From contig CAYWGH010000007.1 of NCBI GenBank assembly GCA_964457925.1, forward strand, positions 1 to 64,000: a stretch of 64,000 bases of DNA. The letters are read 5' to 3'. Source of the stretch: Coneutiohabitans sp964457925 (GTDB taxonomy: Bacteria > Zhuqueibacterota > Zhuqueibacteria > Zhuqueibacterales > Zhuqueibacteraceae). Below are positions 35,477 through 44,098 of this stretch, piece after piece. The stretch's first letter is position 1. Each line of letters begins with the position of its first letter. Under the pieces are notes generated by a model that searched no databases, was not told the origin of the DNA, and saw only the letters and a list, made by a program, of their open reading frames with translations. The translations under genes and the position numbers were made by a program.

Positions 35477-36964
35477 TCACGACTCTAACGCGGCGGCATA
35501 CACGTCCGGTTTTGGAGATTCTGGTTTACGATTGCCCAATTTTGCGGAGAGGGTGTTTTTGATCTGGGCAATATCATTTTGATCAACTTCGCCAAGCACT
35601 CTTAGCAGCAAGGCATAGACAATCATGAGAATGGCAAACTTCGCGAGCAACTCCCAAGCATTGCTGGTCGGTATGAAGCTAGAAAGCGCAAAAATAGTTG
35701 CCGCAGCGAACGAAATTCGAACAAGAGAACTTGTCTTGATAAAAACATTGAAGATTTTTTTGACGAAGAGCGAGTTGGCAATCACGCCCAGCAGCATGGT
35801 CGCCGTTGTTGCGACGGCAGCGCCGGCGGCGCCCCAGCGGGGGACACAATATAAATTCAGCAACACGTCAATTGGCAATAACGCGAACACAATAGTGGTG
35901 CACGTTTTCATACCGCCCTTGGCCATGGCGATCGTATTCACCACCATAAAGATGGCATAGATCGACAAACCCGCCATCAACACTCTCAGAATATCTCCTG
36001 CGCCGGCGTAAGCTTCGCCAAAGAACATTGTTGCTATCGGGGTTGCGGAAGACGATACCAGCGCCAATACCGGCAAAACTGCCAGCAATGTCAGTCGCAG
36101 GGCTTGGCGAATAATATTTTCACTTTCGCGCTTTTGGCTGTGAGCGACGGCAAATGCCAGTGACGGCAATAGTGCGCCGGTCAGGGCAATCGCAAACGAG
36201 TAGGGAATGCGGCCAATGGTCGATGCCGCATTATAAAATCCGACCACGGCTCCGCTCAGATAATATTTCACCGCCCAAAGATCAATATAAAAAAATAAAT
36301 TCATGCCGATTGAGTACAGAATATTCGGGACGATGAAGTGCAGCAATTCCCGCGTGGAGAACTCAGCAGGCTGTTTGGGCAAGCGCGTCCACCACATTCC
36401 CAGCGCCAAACCGCATATGGACCCCAAAATGTTACCGACAAAAGCGCCAGTCACGCCATAGCCCGCAAGCAAGAAGATCGTTATGAAAGCAAATTTGGAA
36501 ACCGAGTAGATGCTGGCAATAACGGTCTGCCGGCCAAAATTCTTCAACCCGATTTGCATACCGGCGTAATACCAGTAAAAGCTGAAAAACAAAATATCAA
36601 TAATGGCAATCTGCAAAACCGCCGCAAGGCGCGGGTCATTGAACAAACCGAGGAAAAAGCGCGCCGTCAAAAAAGCAAGGCCGAACACAACTACGGTATA
36701 AATCATCTGCCAGCGCAACATCACGCGATGCAAGGCAAACGCTTTCGCGGGATTTTCGCCGACAAAGCGTTGCAGCGCATTCGGAATACCGGCCACCACA
36801 CAAAGTTCGAACACCATCAACAACGAGTACACAATGCCGTAGGTACCGAACTCTTCTGGGCCAAGCCCGCGCGCCAGCACCACGCTGACGCCATAACCGC
36901 TGGCGAGAAACAGGAGTTGTCCGAGGAGAAGCAAAAAAGCGCCGCGCCATAACATGATCGTCAT
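35477..36964 (-). CDS. Oligosaccharide flippase (Wzx-type), second of two
   Basis: 495 residues with about 14 hydrophobic helices; the ATG begins directly after the stop of the upstream GT4 gene (TGAATG). The N-terminus LLLLGQLLFLASGYGVSVVLARGLGPEEFG is the characteristic first-helix motif of the polysaccharide exporter family (LARxLGPxxFG). It flips lipid-linked oligosaccharides. It differs in sequence from the 13030-14493 flippase, so two substrates or two assembly routes are possible. Confidence 0.88.
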   Translation of the reverse strand: MTIMLWRGAFLLLLGQLLFLASGYGVSVVLARGLGPEEFGTYGIVYSLLMVFELCVVAGIPNALQRFVGENPAKAFALHRVMLRWQMIYTVVVFGLAFLTARFFLGLFNDPRLAAVLQIAIIDILFFSFYWYYAGMQIGLKNFGRQTVIASIYSVSKFAFITIFLLAGYGVTGAFVGNILGSICGLALGMWWTRLPKQPAEFSTRELLHFIVPNILYSIGMNLFFYIDLWAVKYYLSGAVVGFYNAASTIGRIPYSFAIALTGALLPSLAFAVAHSQKRESENIIRQALRLTLLAVLPVLALVSSSATPIATMFFGEAYAGAGDILRVLMAGLSIYAIFMVVNTIAMAKGGMKTCTTIVFALLPIDVLLNLYCVPRWGAAGAAVATTATMLLGVIANSLFVKKIFNVFIKTSSLVRISFAAATIFALSSFIPTSNAWELLAKFAILMIVYALLLRVLGEVDQNDIAQIKNTLSAKLGNRKPESPKPDVYAAALES

Positions 36965-38170
36965 TCATCCTATGTGTTCAGGAAAAACCTGCGCTGTCCT
37001 GGCCGCCGCCGCATTTCCTGGGGAATCGGCCATTGCCTTCGGCGCCATTTTTACTGCAATTCTGCCAATCTCTTCTCCAATACGATTGAGATTGCAATGT
37101 TCATCGAAAGTCTTGCGGCTTTCCGCCGCAATGCGCAGCCGCAACGCCTCATTAATTTTTAAATGCTGGATCATGGCAGCCAGCGCAGGCGCATCGCCGG
37201 CGGGGCACATGACACAATTTTTCTCGTGCTGCAGCAATTCGCGATTCCCCGGCGAATCGCTCACAATTACGGCTTTGCCCATGGCAATCATCTGAAAACA
37301 TTTGTACCCGATGACGAGTCCGGCTTTCGGCGTCACGCCGAACTGGCCCCCGAGACAAATATCGGCCTGCGCAATACGATCAACCAATTCCTCGCGGCTG
37401 ACCCAATCGATAAACGTGATGTTCGTCACGTTGAGCTCCTGCGCAAGACTGATAATTTGCGCTTTGGTTTGTCCGCGTCCGATGATTTCAAAGTGCAAAT
37501 CCTTTTCGTCCCGCAAGAGATGCGCCGCCTGTATGATGTATTCGATGCCTTGCAGCGGAATAAATGTGCCGTAGAACAGCACGGTGCAATTCCGGCCAGA
37601 CTTCTTCTGCTGCGGGCGGAAAAGCGGGTCTGCTCCAATGAACACCCGCCGGAATTTTTCAACAGGAAGGTTGTAGAGTTGGGCGAAATACTTCGCATGC
37701 GAGAGCGTATCCGTCAGCACAACTTCGGACAAACGAAAGAGAAAGCGATCATACCATTTCAAGAATTTCCCTTGCAAAGAATGCGCCTTCACATAGCCGC
37801 GATCCACCACCAGCGTTTCATAAAGCGAAATGTGAACATTGAAAATCAAGGGAATGCGTTTGCGCTTGGTATACAGCTTTGCGAATGGGACATCAAAAAA
37901 GCCGGGATAACCGACAATTACCGCATCAAGCTGAGGCAGATGAAATAATTTTGCGCAGAGAGAAATGCCATTCTTAAGGAAGGCCAGGCCGAACGTGAAG
38001 GTGTGCCAGAGGCCTTTGTAATTCCCGGCGGCGTCGCGTTTCGAAGCCGCGGGCAGATTGCATTCCACCACTTCGATTCCCGCTTGTTGCATGCCGAGGA
38101 TATGCGTCGAGTTGTGCGGCTCATTCCAATCATAAGAGCCATAATAGCAAACTCTGAGCTTCTTATTCAT
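36965..38170 (-). CDS. Glycosyltransferase, GT-B fold (GT4-like)
   Basis: 401 residues. The N-terminus LRVCYYGSYDWNEPHNST is followed by a GT-B architecture with an intact-looking donor domain (VLFYGTFIPLQGIEYIIQAAHLL) and C-terminal PKAGLVIGYKCFQMIAMGKAV, where Gly/Lys replace the usual acidic motif. The donor is unknown. It adjoins the TIM-barrel gene with 3 bases between, and the flippase gene with none, indicating a single transcript. Confidence 0.8.
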   Translation of the reverse strand: MNKKLRVCYYGSYDWNEPHNSTHILGMQQAGIEVVECNLPAASKRDAAGNYKGLWHTFTFGLAFLKNGISLCAKLFHLPQLDAVIVGYPGFFDVPFAKLYTKRKRIPLIFNVHISLYETLVVDRGYVKAHSLQGKFLKWYDRFLFRLSEVVLTDTLSHAKYFAQLYNLPVEKFRRVFIGADPLFRPQQKKSGRNCTVLFYGTFIPLQGIEYIIQAAHLLRDEKDLHFEIIGRGQTKAQIISLAQELNVTNITFIDWVSREELVDRIAQADICLGGQFGVTPKAGLVIGYKCFQMIAMGKAVIVSDSPGNRELLQHEKNCVMCPAGDAPALAAMIQHLKINEALRLRIAAESRKTFDEHCNLNRIGEEIGRIAVKMAPKAMADSPGNAAAARTAQVFPEHIG

Positions 38171-38173
38171 CTG

Positions 38174-39097
38174 TCACGCCAGCATCTCTTGCAGAGGCGC
38201 ACCCAAAATTTCACGTTTTGGGGCCGGCTGCGTGTAATGTCGAATCGTCTCAAACGTCTCTTGCGCGTGATTTTTCTTTGAAACGCCCACAACCACGGAG
38301 GCGACATTCGGCAACGTAAAAAGATACTCGTATGCCTCCTGCGGCTTCAAATAACCCGCCGCCAGCGTGCTCATCGCGAGCAATTGCAGGCGATTCTGCC
38401 GCAGCGCGTGTTCAAACGCCCGGCGTGAAGGATTCACTTGATAGCCGAGCTTGTTGATCGAGGCCATGATCAGAGGATTCTCCACGCCGGCGCGGTTGAG
38501 CAGGTTCATCAGCTTGCCCAGGTTTTTCGTGCAAAAGGCGGGAATTGCTTTGTACTTGCTTCGCACGTGGTCGGCGTACAGCCGGAAGACTTCGGGCACA
38601 TCCCAGCCCAGCGCCAGATCCGTCATGACGTCGTGCAAAAAAATCGCGCGTAGATTGAGATTCGCGAACGGCGCAACTTCAAAGTCAATCATTGCGGTGA
38701 GAATTTTTTTGAAATCTTTGGTGAGCAAGCCCACCCCGCCGCGCCAGAACATGCCCATCTTGTCTTGAAACGAAGTGCCGCTCAACGAATCTTTGACAAT
38801 GTTGACGAGGCCCTTCTCATTCGCTTGTTTGATGTATTTTGCGACATAGGGCACCAACAAGTAGATGCCCAGTTCGTTCTGCAAGCGGCGATCCTTCTGA
38901 ATTTCATCGGCCACAACAAAGGCGCGCTCATGTGTGGACATCATCATTGCTTTCACGCCGTGGTCGAACGAAAAGTTGACAATATCCATAATGCGCGAGG
39001 CGTCACTAAAATAGGCTTCCCGCTCGTTGCCGGCTTGCGCTTCGAGGTGATTAACGCCAAAAAACTGATTATGGCCTAAAATGATTTTATCGATCAT
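38174..39097 (-). CDS. TIM-barrel protein, aldo/keto-reductase-like but without clear catalytic tetrad
   Basis: 307 residues from MIDKIILGHNQFFGVNHLE, with GAGATAGAC upstream; a TTG start 51 bases earlier is possible. The C-terminal part (TLPNVASVVVGVSKKNHAQETFETIRHY) resembles the end of aldo/keto reductases. The N-terminal DTA/Tyr elements of the AKR tetrad are not found: in their place is FDHGVKAMMMSTHERAFV. It may be a divergent AKR-fold enzyme or another TIM-barrel enzyme in sugar metabolism. It follows the oxidoreductase gene (39145-40170) and could act in the same pathway. Confidence 0.55.
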   Translation of the reverse strand: MIDKIILGHNQFFGVNHLEAQAGNEREAYFSDASRIMDIVNFSFDHGVKAMMMSTHERAFVVADEIQKDRRLQNELGIYLLVPYVAKYIKQANEKGLVNIVKDSLSGTSFQDKMGMFWRGGVGLLTKDFKKILTAMIDFEVAPFANLNLRAIFLHDVMTDLALGWDVPEVFRLYADHVRSKYKAIPAFCTKNLGKLMNLLNRAGVENPLIMASINKLGYQVNPSRRAFEHALRQNRLQLLAMSTLAAGYLKPQEAYEYLFTLPNVASVVVGVSKKNHAQETFETIRHYTQPAPKREILGAPLQEMLA

Positions 39098-39144
39098 GTC
39101 TATCTCGATTAAATTTTGTTCTCGCTTTGCCAAAACATTTGCCG

Positions 39145-40170
39145 TCAAATCTTCACCGGCTCGCCATGCTTTGCGGCGGAGGAATAAACGGCATCCACGA
39201 TTTTTTGAACGGCATGGGCGTTCTTGACATCGCTTTCGACCAGCTTGCCGTGCTTAATGGCATTGATGAAATCAGCATCTTGCCGGGTGTATTGCGGCCC
39301 GCCGAGATCGATGGCAACGCCCTCGAACAAATCCGGCTTCATGAAATTCGTCCAACCCGCGGAAAAGCCGGCCGCCGGTTTATCCAAAAAAAGCTTCACA
39401 TAGTCGTCGCAGACGCTCAAATTGCCGTTAGCCGCATTCACGTTGATGCTCACTTCGAGCAGGCGGTGATGCCGAACACTCCAGGAGGAATCGAACCAAC
39501 CGGTCACGCCGTTGGCGAATTCGAGATGGACGTGGGCAAAATCCTCCACTTCTTGTGAATACCAATTGCGCGTATGCGCCGAGATGTAATGCACCGGCCC
39601 AAAATACCAATGCAGCAAATCGATCAAATGGGTGGCTTGGCCGATGACCACGCCGCCGCCGGATTCCTTTTTGTCGTAGCGCCAGCCTTTGCCGGTTTTA
39701 AAAAGCTGCGAAACATAAATCGTCGCGTTAAACGTGATGATTTCGCCGAGCGCGCCGGATTGCAACAGCTCTTTGGCTTTTGCGAATGTTTCGACATAGC
39801 GCATCATGTAACCGACCATGGTGGTGAGCTTCTTTTTTTCGATGTCGGCGACGAGATCATCTGCGTCGCCGCTCACAAGGCTCAACGGTTTTTCCAGAAA
39901 AAACGGAATGCCGCGTTTGACGCACTCTGCGGCCATGGGAACATGCAAAAACACAGGCGTCGCCAACACGGCCGCATCCGGTCTGGCCTTGTCAAGCATC
40001 TCACGATAATCTTCGTAAATTTTCAAATCATCTTTCAAGCTTTGCGCGAAGCCGAGCAAAAATTTCGAGGTGTCGGCGATGGCGCTCAACCGCACGCCTT
40101 CCAAACCGTTCATGATGCCGGCGTGCAAGAGTCCCATCTTGCCAATGCCGACCACCGCAACATTAAGCAT
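39145..40170 (-). CDS. Gfo/Idh/MocA-family oxidoreductase
   Basis: 341 residues; AGGAG lies 5 bases before the ATG. The N-terminal Rossmann domain has VVGIGKMGLLHAGIM, ending in the EKPLSL motif. The C-terminal alpha/beta domain contains GGGVVIGQATHLIDLLHWYFG, including the His of the family (THLIDLL). Such enzymes oxidise or reduce NDP-sugars (for example WbpB-like). The following TIM-barrel gene may be functionally linked. Substrate unknown. Confidence 0.87.
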   Translation of the reverse strand: MLNVAVVGIGKMGLLHAGIMNGLEGVRLSAIADTSKFLLGFAQSLKDDLKIYEDYREMLDKARPDAAVLATPVFLHVPMAAECVKRGIPFFLEKPLSLVSGDADDLVADIEKKKLTTMVGYMMRYVETFAKAKELLQSGALGEIITFNATIYVSQLFKTGKGWRYDKKESGGGVVIGQATHLIDLLHWYFGPVHYISAHTRNWYSQEVEDFAHVHLEFANGVTGWFDSSWSVRHHRLLEVSINVNAANGNLSVCDDYVKLFLDKPAAGFSAGWTNFMKPDLFEGVAIDLGGPQYTRQDADFINAIKHGKLVESDVKNAHAVQKIVDAVYSSAAKHGEPVKI

Positions 40171-40319
40171 TTATGCTCCTGGTGGAATGTAGAAATCAAA
40201 AAACTGTTCGACGGTTATGTGTGTCGTTTAAGAAATTTAACAGGCCACATGATCATTAATTAACGACTACGACGATGCCAGTCCTTTAAAACTGACGGTG
40301 TTCAGGCAGCGCTTCGCCG

Positions 40320-41378
40320 TCATTGATCATGATGGGGCAAAGTTTTTTTTGCGTATGATTCCGCTCGTACCGGGGTGGAATCCAATTTGATCTTTGCGCC
40401 GGCAAAGCCATTCGTCGCCTCGGGCCTTTCCTGCTGAATCGCCTGCAATTCCAGCTTTTTGATGCGGTATAGCGTGTCCTCCTGCAACCGGCGATTTCCG
40501 GCAATGAGATCCGCAACGAGCCCGATCATCGCGATTTGGAATCCGACAATCATCAAAACGGCGGAGAGAATCAACGATTGCACATGGCCGCCGCCGCCAG
40601 CCGTGAAATAGTAATACAAGAATCGGCCGGCGCCGAGCATGCCGAGGCCGAAAACAATACCACCGATCCACGAAAACGCTTTGAGCGGCTCGTACATAAC
40701 ATAAATGCGCAGGATGGTGCCGATGCTGCGCTTCAAATAATCCGGGATGCTGGTAAACAGCCGCGATTCGCGCAGCTTGCCGTTGGTGTTGATCTCGACA
40801 TGGGTGAGAGCAATGTGTTTCTTGCCCGCCTGAATGATGGTTTCGAGTGTGTAGGTGAAGCGCGAGATGACGTTCATGCGCAGCGCGGCTTCGCGGCTGT
40901 AGGCGCGAAATCCGCTGGTGGCGTCGGGCACCGTGGTTTCGGAAACATGGCGCACCACCCAACTGCCGAGTTTTTGCAGTTTGATCTTGAGCGGTGAGAA
41001 ATGAGAGATGTTCTCGACCTGGCGATCGCCGATGACCATATCGGCCTTGTGCTCGAGGATGGGCCGCACGAGTTTTTCGATGTCTTGGCCGCTGTATTGA
41101 TTGTCGGCGTCGGTGTTGACGATGATGTCGGCGCCGAGCTTTAGACATGCGTCCAGGCCGGCCATGAAGGCTTCTGCCAGGCCTTTGCGGCTGGTGAAGC
41201 GCACGAGATGGTTGACGCCGTTTTCACGCGCGACAAACGAGGTGCGATCTGTGCTGCCGTCGTCAATTATCAGGGTTTCAATTTCATCGATGCCGTCGAT
41301 GTGGGTGGGCAAATCCTGCAGCGTCACCGGCAGGGTCTGCTCTTCATTCAAGCAGGGAATTTGGATGATGAGTTTCAT
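40320..41378 (-). CDS. Glycosyltransferase family 2 with C-terminal membrane helices
   Basis: 352 residues. LIIQIPCLNEEQTLPVT, LIIDDGSTD and the DXD motif in NTDADNQYSG are intact. The C-terminus has two membrane helices (about 228-250 and 262-287) followed by a cytoplasmic tail, as in DPM1/GtrB-like polyprenyl-phosphate transferases. Its ATG overlaps the stop of the upstream GT2 gene as ATGA (41375-41378), so it is translationally coupled. The 149-base region downstream holds no gene. Confidence 0.87.
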   Translation of the reverse strand: MKLIIQIPCLNEEQTLPVTLQDLPTHIDGIDEIETLIIDDGSTDRTSFVARENGVNHLVRFTSRKGLAEAFMAGLDACLKLGADIIVNTDADNQYSGQDIEKLVRPILEHKADMVIGDRQVENISHFSPLKIKLQKLGSWVVRHVSETTVPDATSGFRAYSREAALRMNVISRFTYTLETIIQAGKKHIALTHVEINTNGKLRESRLFTSIPDYLKRSIGTILRIYVMYEPLKAFSWIGGIVFGLGMLGAGRFLYYYFTAGGGGHVQSLILSAVLMIVGFQIAMIGLVADLIAGNRRLQEDTLYRIKKLELQAIQQERPEATNGFAGAKIKLDSTPVRAESYAKKTLPHHDQ

Positions 41379-42385
41379 GCTCCCACCACCGTCTCGATGT
41401 TATACTCCTTTTGTTCGCGGGCATGCGTATAGGTGATCATTTCACCGATCAGACCGATGGAAATCATTTGCAAGCCGATCACCAGCAGAAGCACGCCCAG
41501 TAACAGCAGCGGCCGGCCGGCAATCGCGCCAAAACCAAAGAGGCGATAAAAGAACAAATACGCGCTCATGCCCGCGCCGGCCAGCGTGAAGATGAATCCG
41601 AAAAAGCCGAGAAAGTGCAAAGGTTTTTTGGAATACTTTGTCACAAAAATCACGGCCACGATATCGAGCAGGCGCTGGATGTATTCGCTGATATAGCGCG
41701 ATTGGCGAAATGTGCCGGCGAGTTGCTCGATTTGTTCCTCCGTGACGCGATAGCCTTTGCGCGCCGCCAAAACCGGGATAAAGATATTAAGGTCGCCGTA
41801 GAAAATGATGTTGTCCAACACTTCGCGCGAGGTTGCAATCACGCTGGAATTGATGTCGTGTACCTGCAATTTGCCAAACCGTTGCACGATCCAATTAAAG
41901 CTGCGCGAAACCATGCGATTCAAGCCGGAATCTTTGCGCGGGGTGCGCCAGCCCACGACGAGATCATTTCCGGCGTCCATCTTCAGCAACAGCTTGGGCA
42001 GAGATTTTAAATTCACCCGCACGCGGGCAGCGGCGAACACGATGCGTTGTCCCAGGGCATGTTTGAGGCCGGCGTCGAGCGCCGAGGTCTCGCCGAAACT
42101 CGAGCGCATGCGAATCAATTTGATCTGGGCATCCTTGCGCGCCAGCTTTTCCAGCTCCAACCAGGTGTTGTCCGTGCTCGCGTCATCGACAAAAATAATT
42201 TCAAACGTTTTGCCATAAGCTTGCAGGCCGTGGCGCAAATCCTGATAAATGCCGGCAACTTCATTGCCCATGTTCATGATCGGCACAATGACTGAAACAT
42301 GCACGAAAGTTTCCTCGCGGCCATTCGCCGATGACGGCGTCGTTGCCAGCGCCGGTGTGAGTATTTTTTCAGTTTGTCGTGCCAT
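41375..42385 (-). CDS. Degenerate GT2-type protein lacking DXD, with membrane helices
   Basis: 336 residues from MARQTEKILTPALAT. GT-A elements present: VSVIVPIMNMGNEV and FVDDASTDNT. The metal-binding DXD is absent: residues 117-123 read FAAARVR where the neighbour (42369-43340) has TMDGDLQ. Two C-terminal membrane helices remain. It overlaps the upstream GT2 gene by 17 bases and the downstream one by 4. Probably a catalytically inactive or partner subunit of a polyprenyl-phosphate transferase pair. Confidence 0.72.
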   Translation of the reverse strand: MARQTEKILTPALATTPSSANGREETFVHVSVIVPIMNMGNEVAGIYQDLRHGLQAYGKTFEIIFVDDASTDNTWLELEKLARKDAQIKLIRMRSSFGETSALDAGLKHALGQRIVFAAARVRVNLKSLPKLLLKMDAGNDLVVGWRTPRKDSGLNRMVSRSFNWIVQRFGKLQVHDINSSVIATSREVLDNIIFYGDLNIFIPVLAARKGYRVTEEQIEQLAGTFRQSRYISEYIQRLLDIVAVIFVTKYSKKPLHFLGFFGFIFTLAGAGMSAYLFFYRLFGFGAIAGRPLLLLGVLLLVIGLQMISIGLIGEMITYTHAREQKEYNIETVVGA

Positions 42386-43340
42386 GATAGTACTTGAATT
42401 CATAGAGACGCTCGTCACGTTTTTGACCCGTGCCAACCACGCTGTTGGCGATCAAGCCATAAAATAGAAAATTAATGCCCGCGGCAAACAGCAAGAAAGC
42501 GACTGACATCAAAACATTCAGCTCATCACTGCCGACAAATTGATTTTGGCGCCATTCCAGGAGCAGCGCCAGCAAGGCGGCCAGCCCAAGCCCGTTGAAG
42601 AATACCGTCAATGCGCCAAAAAAGTGCAGCGGCCGGGTGAGATATTTGAGCAACAAATTCAGCGTCATCAAATCCATGATGACGCGAAACGTGCGCGTGA
42701 TATTGTATTTCGATTGCCCGAATTTGCGCTCATGATGATTCACCACCATCTCGCTGATGCGCGCGCCCTCGATGCGTGCAAGCGCGGGAATGAACCGGTG
42801 CAATTCTCCGTACAAGCGAATCTTCTGCACCACTTCAGAGCGATAGGCTTTGAGCGAGCAGCCGGTATCGTGCAAATCTACCCGCGTAGTTTTGCGAATC
42901 AAGCGGTTGGCGATCTTGCTCGGAATCTTGCGAATTACCAGCTTGTCTTTGCGGTTCTTGCGCCAGCCGCTGACGATGTCAAATCCTTCTTCGAGCTTGG
43001 CCACGACGTTGGGAATGTCCTTGGGGTCGTTTTGCAAATCGCCGTCCATCGTCACCACAACCTCACCGCGCGCATGGTCGAAACCGGCTGCCATTGCGGC
43101 GGACTGGCCATAATTCCCGCGGAATTTTACCACGCGCACATGCGCATCATTCCGGGCGATTTGTTGCAGCAATTCGAATGTGCGATCGGTGCTGCCGTCG
43201 TCGACAATAACGATCTCATAGCTTTTGCCCCATGCCTGCATTGCCGCACTGATCGCACGGTGCAGCAGCGGCACGTTCTCCTCCTCATTCATTACCGGAA
43301 TGACGATGCTGCAATAAATTTTTTCAGTGGTTTTTGCCAT
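42369..43340 (-). CDS. GtrB-like glycosyltransferase family 2
   Basis: 323 residues. IVIPVMNEEENVP, VDDGSTDRT and the catalytic DGD (99-101) in TMDGDLQNDPKD are intact; two C-terminal membrane helices (about 227-250 and 263-287) follow. It is similar in plan to the 28278 and 40320 proteins. The start overlaps the metal-dependent-hydrolase-like gene by 17 bases. It probably loads a sugar on undecaprenyl phosphate for the GT-C enzymes. Confidence 0.88.
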   Translation of the reverse strand: MAKTTEKIYCSIVIPVMNEEENVPLLHRAISAAMQAWGKSYEIVIVDDGSTDRTFELLQQIARNDAHVRVVKFRGNYGQSAAMAAGFDHARGEVVVTMDGDLQNDPKDIPNVVAKLEEGFDIVSGWRKNRKDKLVIRKIPSKIANRLIRKTTRVDLHDTGCSLKAYRSEVVQKIRLYGELHRFIPALARIEGARISEMVVNHHERKFGQSKYNITRTFRVIMDLMTLNLLLKYLTRPLHFFGALTVFFNGLGLAALLALLLEWRQNQFVGSDELNVLMSVAFLLFAAGINFLFYGLIANSVVGTGQKRDERLYEFKYYHGTTN

Positions 43341-44088
43341 TGCGAAATTCCGGTTGCTCGAGATCGATGTTATTGAGATTCAATGGCTGCGTTTCTATTT
43401 CAGCCCGTTTATGTGTTGCCAACTCGGGAGATTCCGCCTCCCGGCGCAATTGCTCAATTTCAGAAGACGAGGAACGCGCGGTTGCGAGCAGGCGAGGCTG
43501 CGATGATAATGCCGGCGTGGAAGTCCTGGTTGCCGGGCGCCGCGTGAATGCGCCGTAAAATTTCAGCGTGCGCACAAACGCTGCGATAGGCAGCATAATC
43601 GCCAACTCCAACAAAGCGACGTGCAGATTATCAGGATGAAAAAGCGACGCGAAAAAATCGTGTGACGAATCGGATTTGTGCACGGCCCCGAAAATATCCC
43701 ACGAAATGTCATAGAATTGCATGCTCAGCGGCCAGAACAACGTCATGCCGTAAGGCGGCGCGCTGTCGACGGTGAGCAAATCGAGAAAAAGATGCGAACT
43801 CACCGCCGTGAAGAACAACAGAAAATAGGGCAAAAATCTCCCGCGTTTGCGCCAGTAGAAAAGGCCGCCCAACACGCCGACAATCGCCGCAAAGCCAAAG
43901 CTGTGCGTTTGATAATGATGGTAGCGATTCGGTTCGCCAACGAGATAGCCGGGCAGAAAATCGATGTCGGGCAAATTGGCCAGAGCCATCAATACTAAAA
44001 CATCCAGCCAAAAACTTTTTGTCAAGCGCAACGAGGCGCTCTCGGCAAGGGTGTATCCCATGAGCGAATGGGCAAACGGCAGAGGCAT
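43324..44088 (-). CDS. DUF457-type membrane-bound putative metal hydrolase (YdjM-like)
   Basis: 254 residues from MPLPFAHSLMGYTLAE, with AGGAAA upstream; a longer frame upstream overlaps the FemAB-like gene and is rejected. Conserved His/Asp elements of the LexA-regulated YdjM/DUF457 family are visible: NLPDIDFLPG, HHYQTHS, SHLFLDLLTVDSAPPYG and LFWPL. Four to five membrane helices. The function of the family is unknown (metal-dependent phospholipase-like folds are suggested). It overlaps the GT2 gene by 17 bases. The C-terminal 50 residues are low-complexity. Confidence 0.78.
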   Translation of the reverse strand: MPLPFAHSLMGYTLAESASLRLTKSFWLDVLVLMALANLPDIDFLPGYLVGEPNRYHHYQTHSFGFAAIVGVLGGLFYWRKRGRFLPYFLLFFTAVSSHLFLDLLTVDSAPPYGMTLFWPLSMQFYDISWDIFGAVHKSDSSHDFFASLFHPDNLHVALLELAIMLPIAAFVRTLKFYGAFTRRPATRTSTPALSSQPRLLATARSSSSEIEQLRREAESPELATHKRAEIETQPLNLNNIDLEQPEFRNGKNH

Positions 44089-44098
44089 GTTCGGTTTC

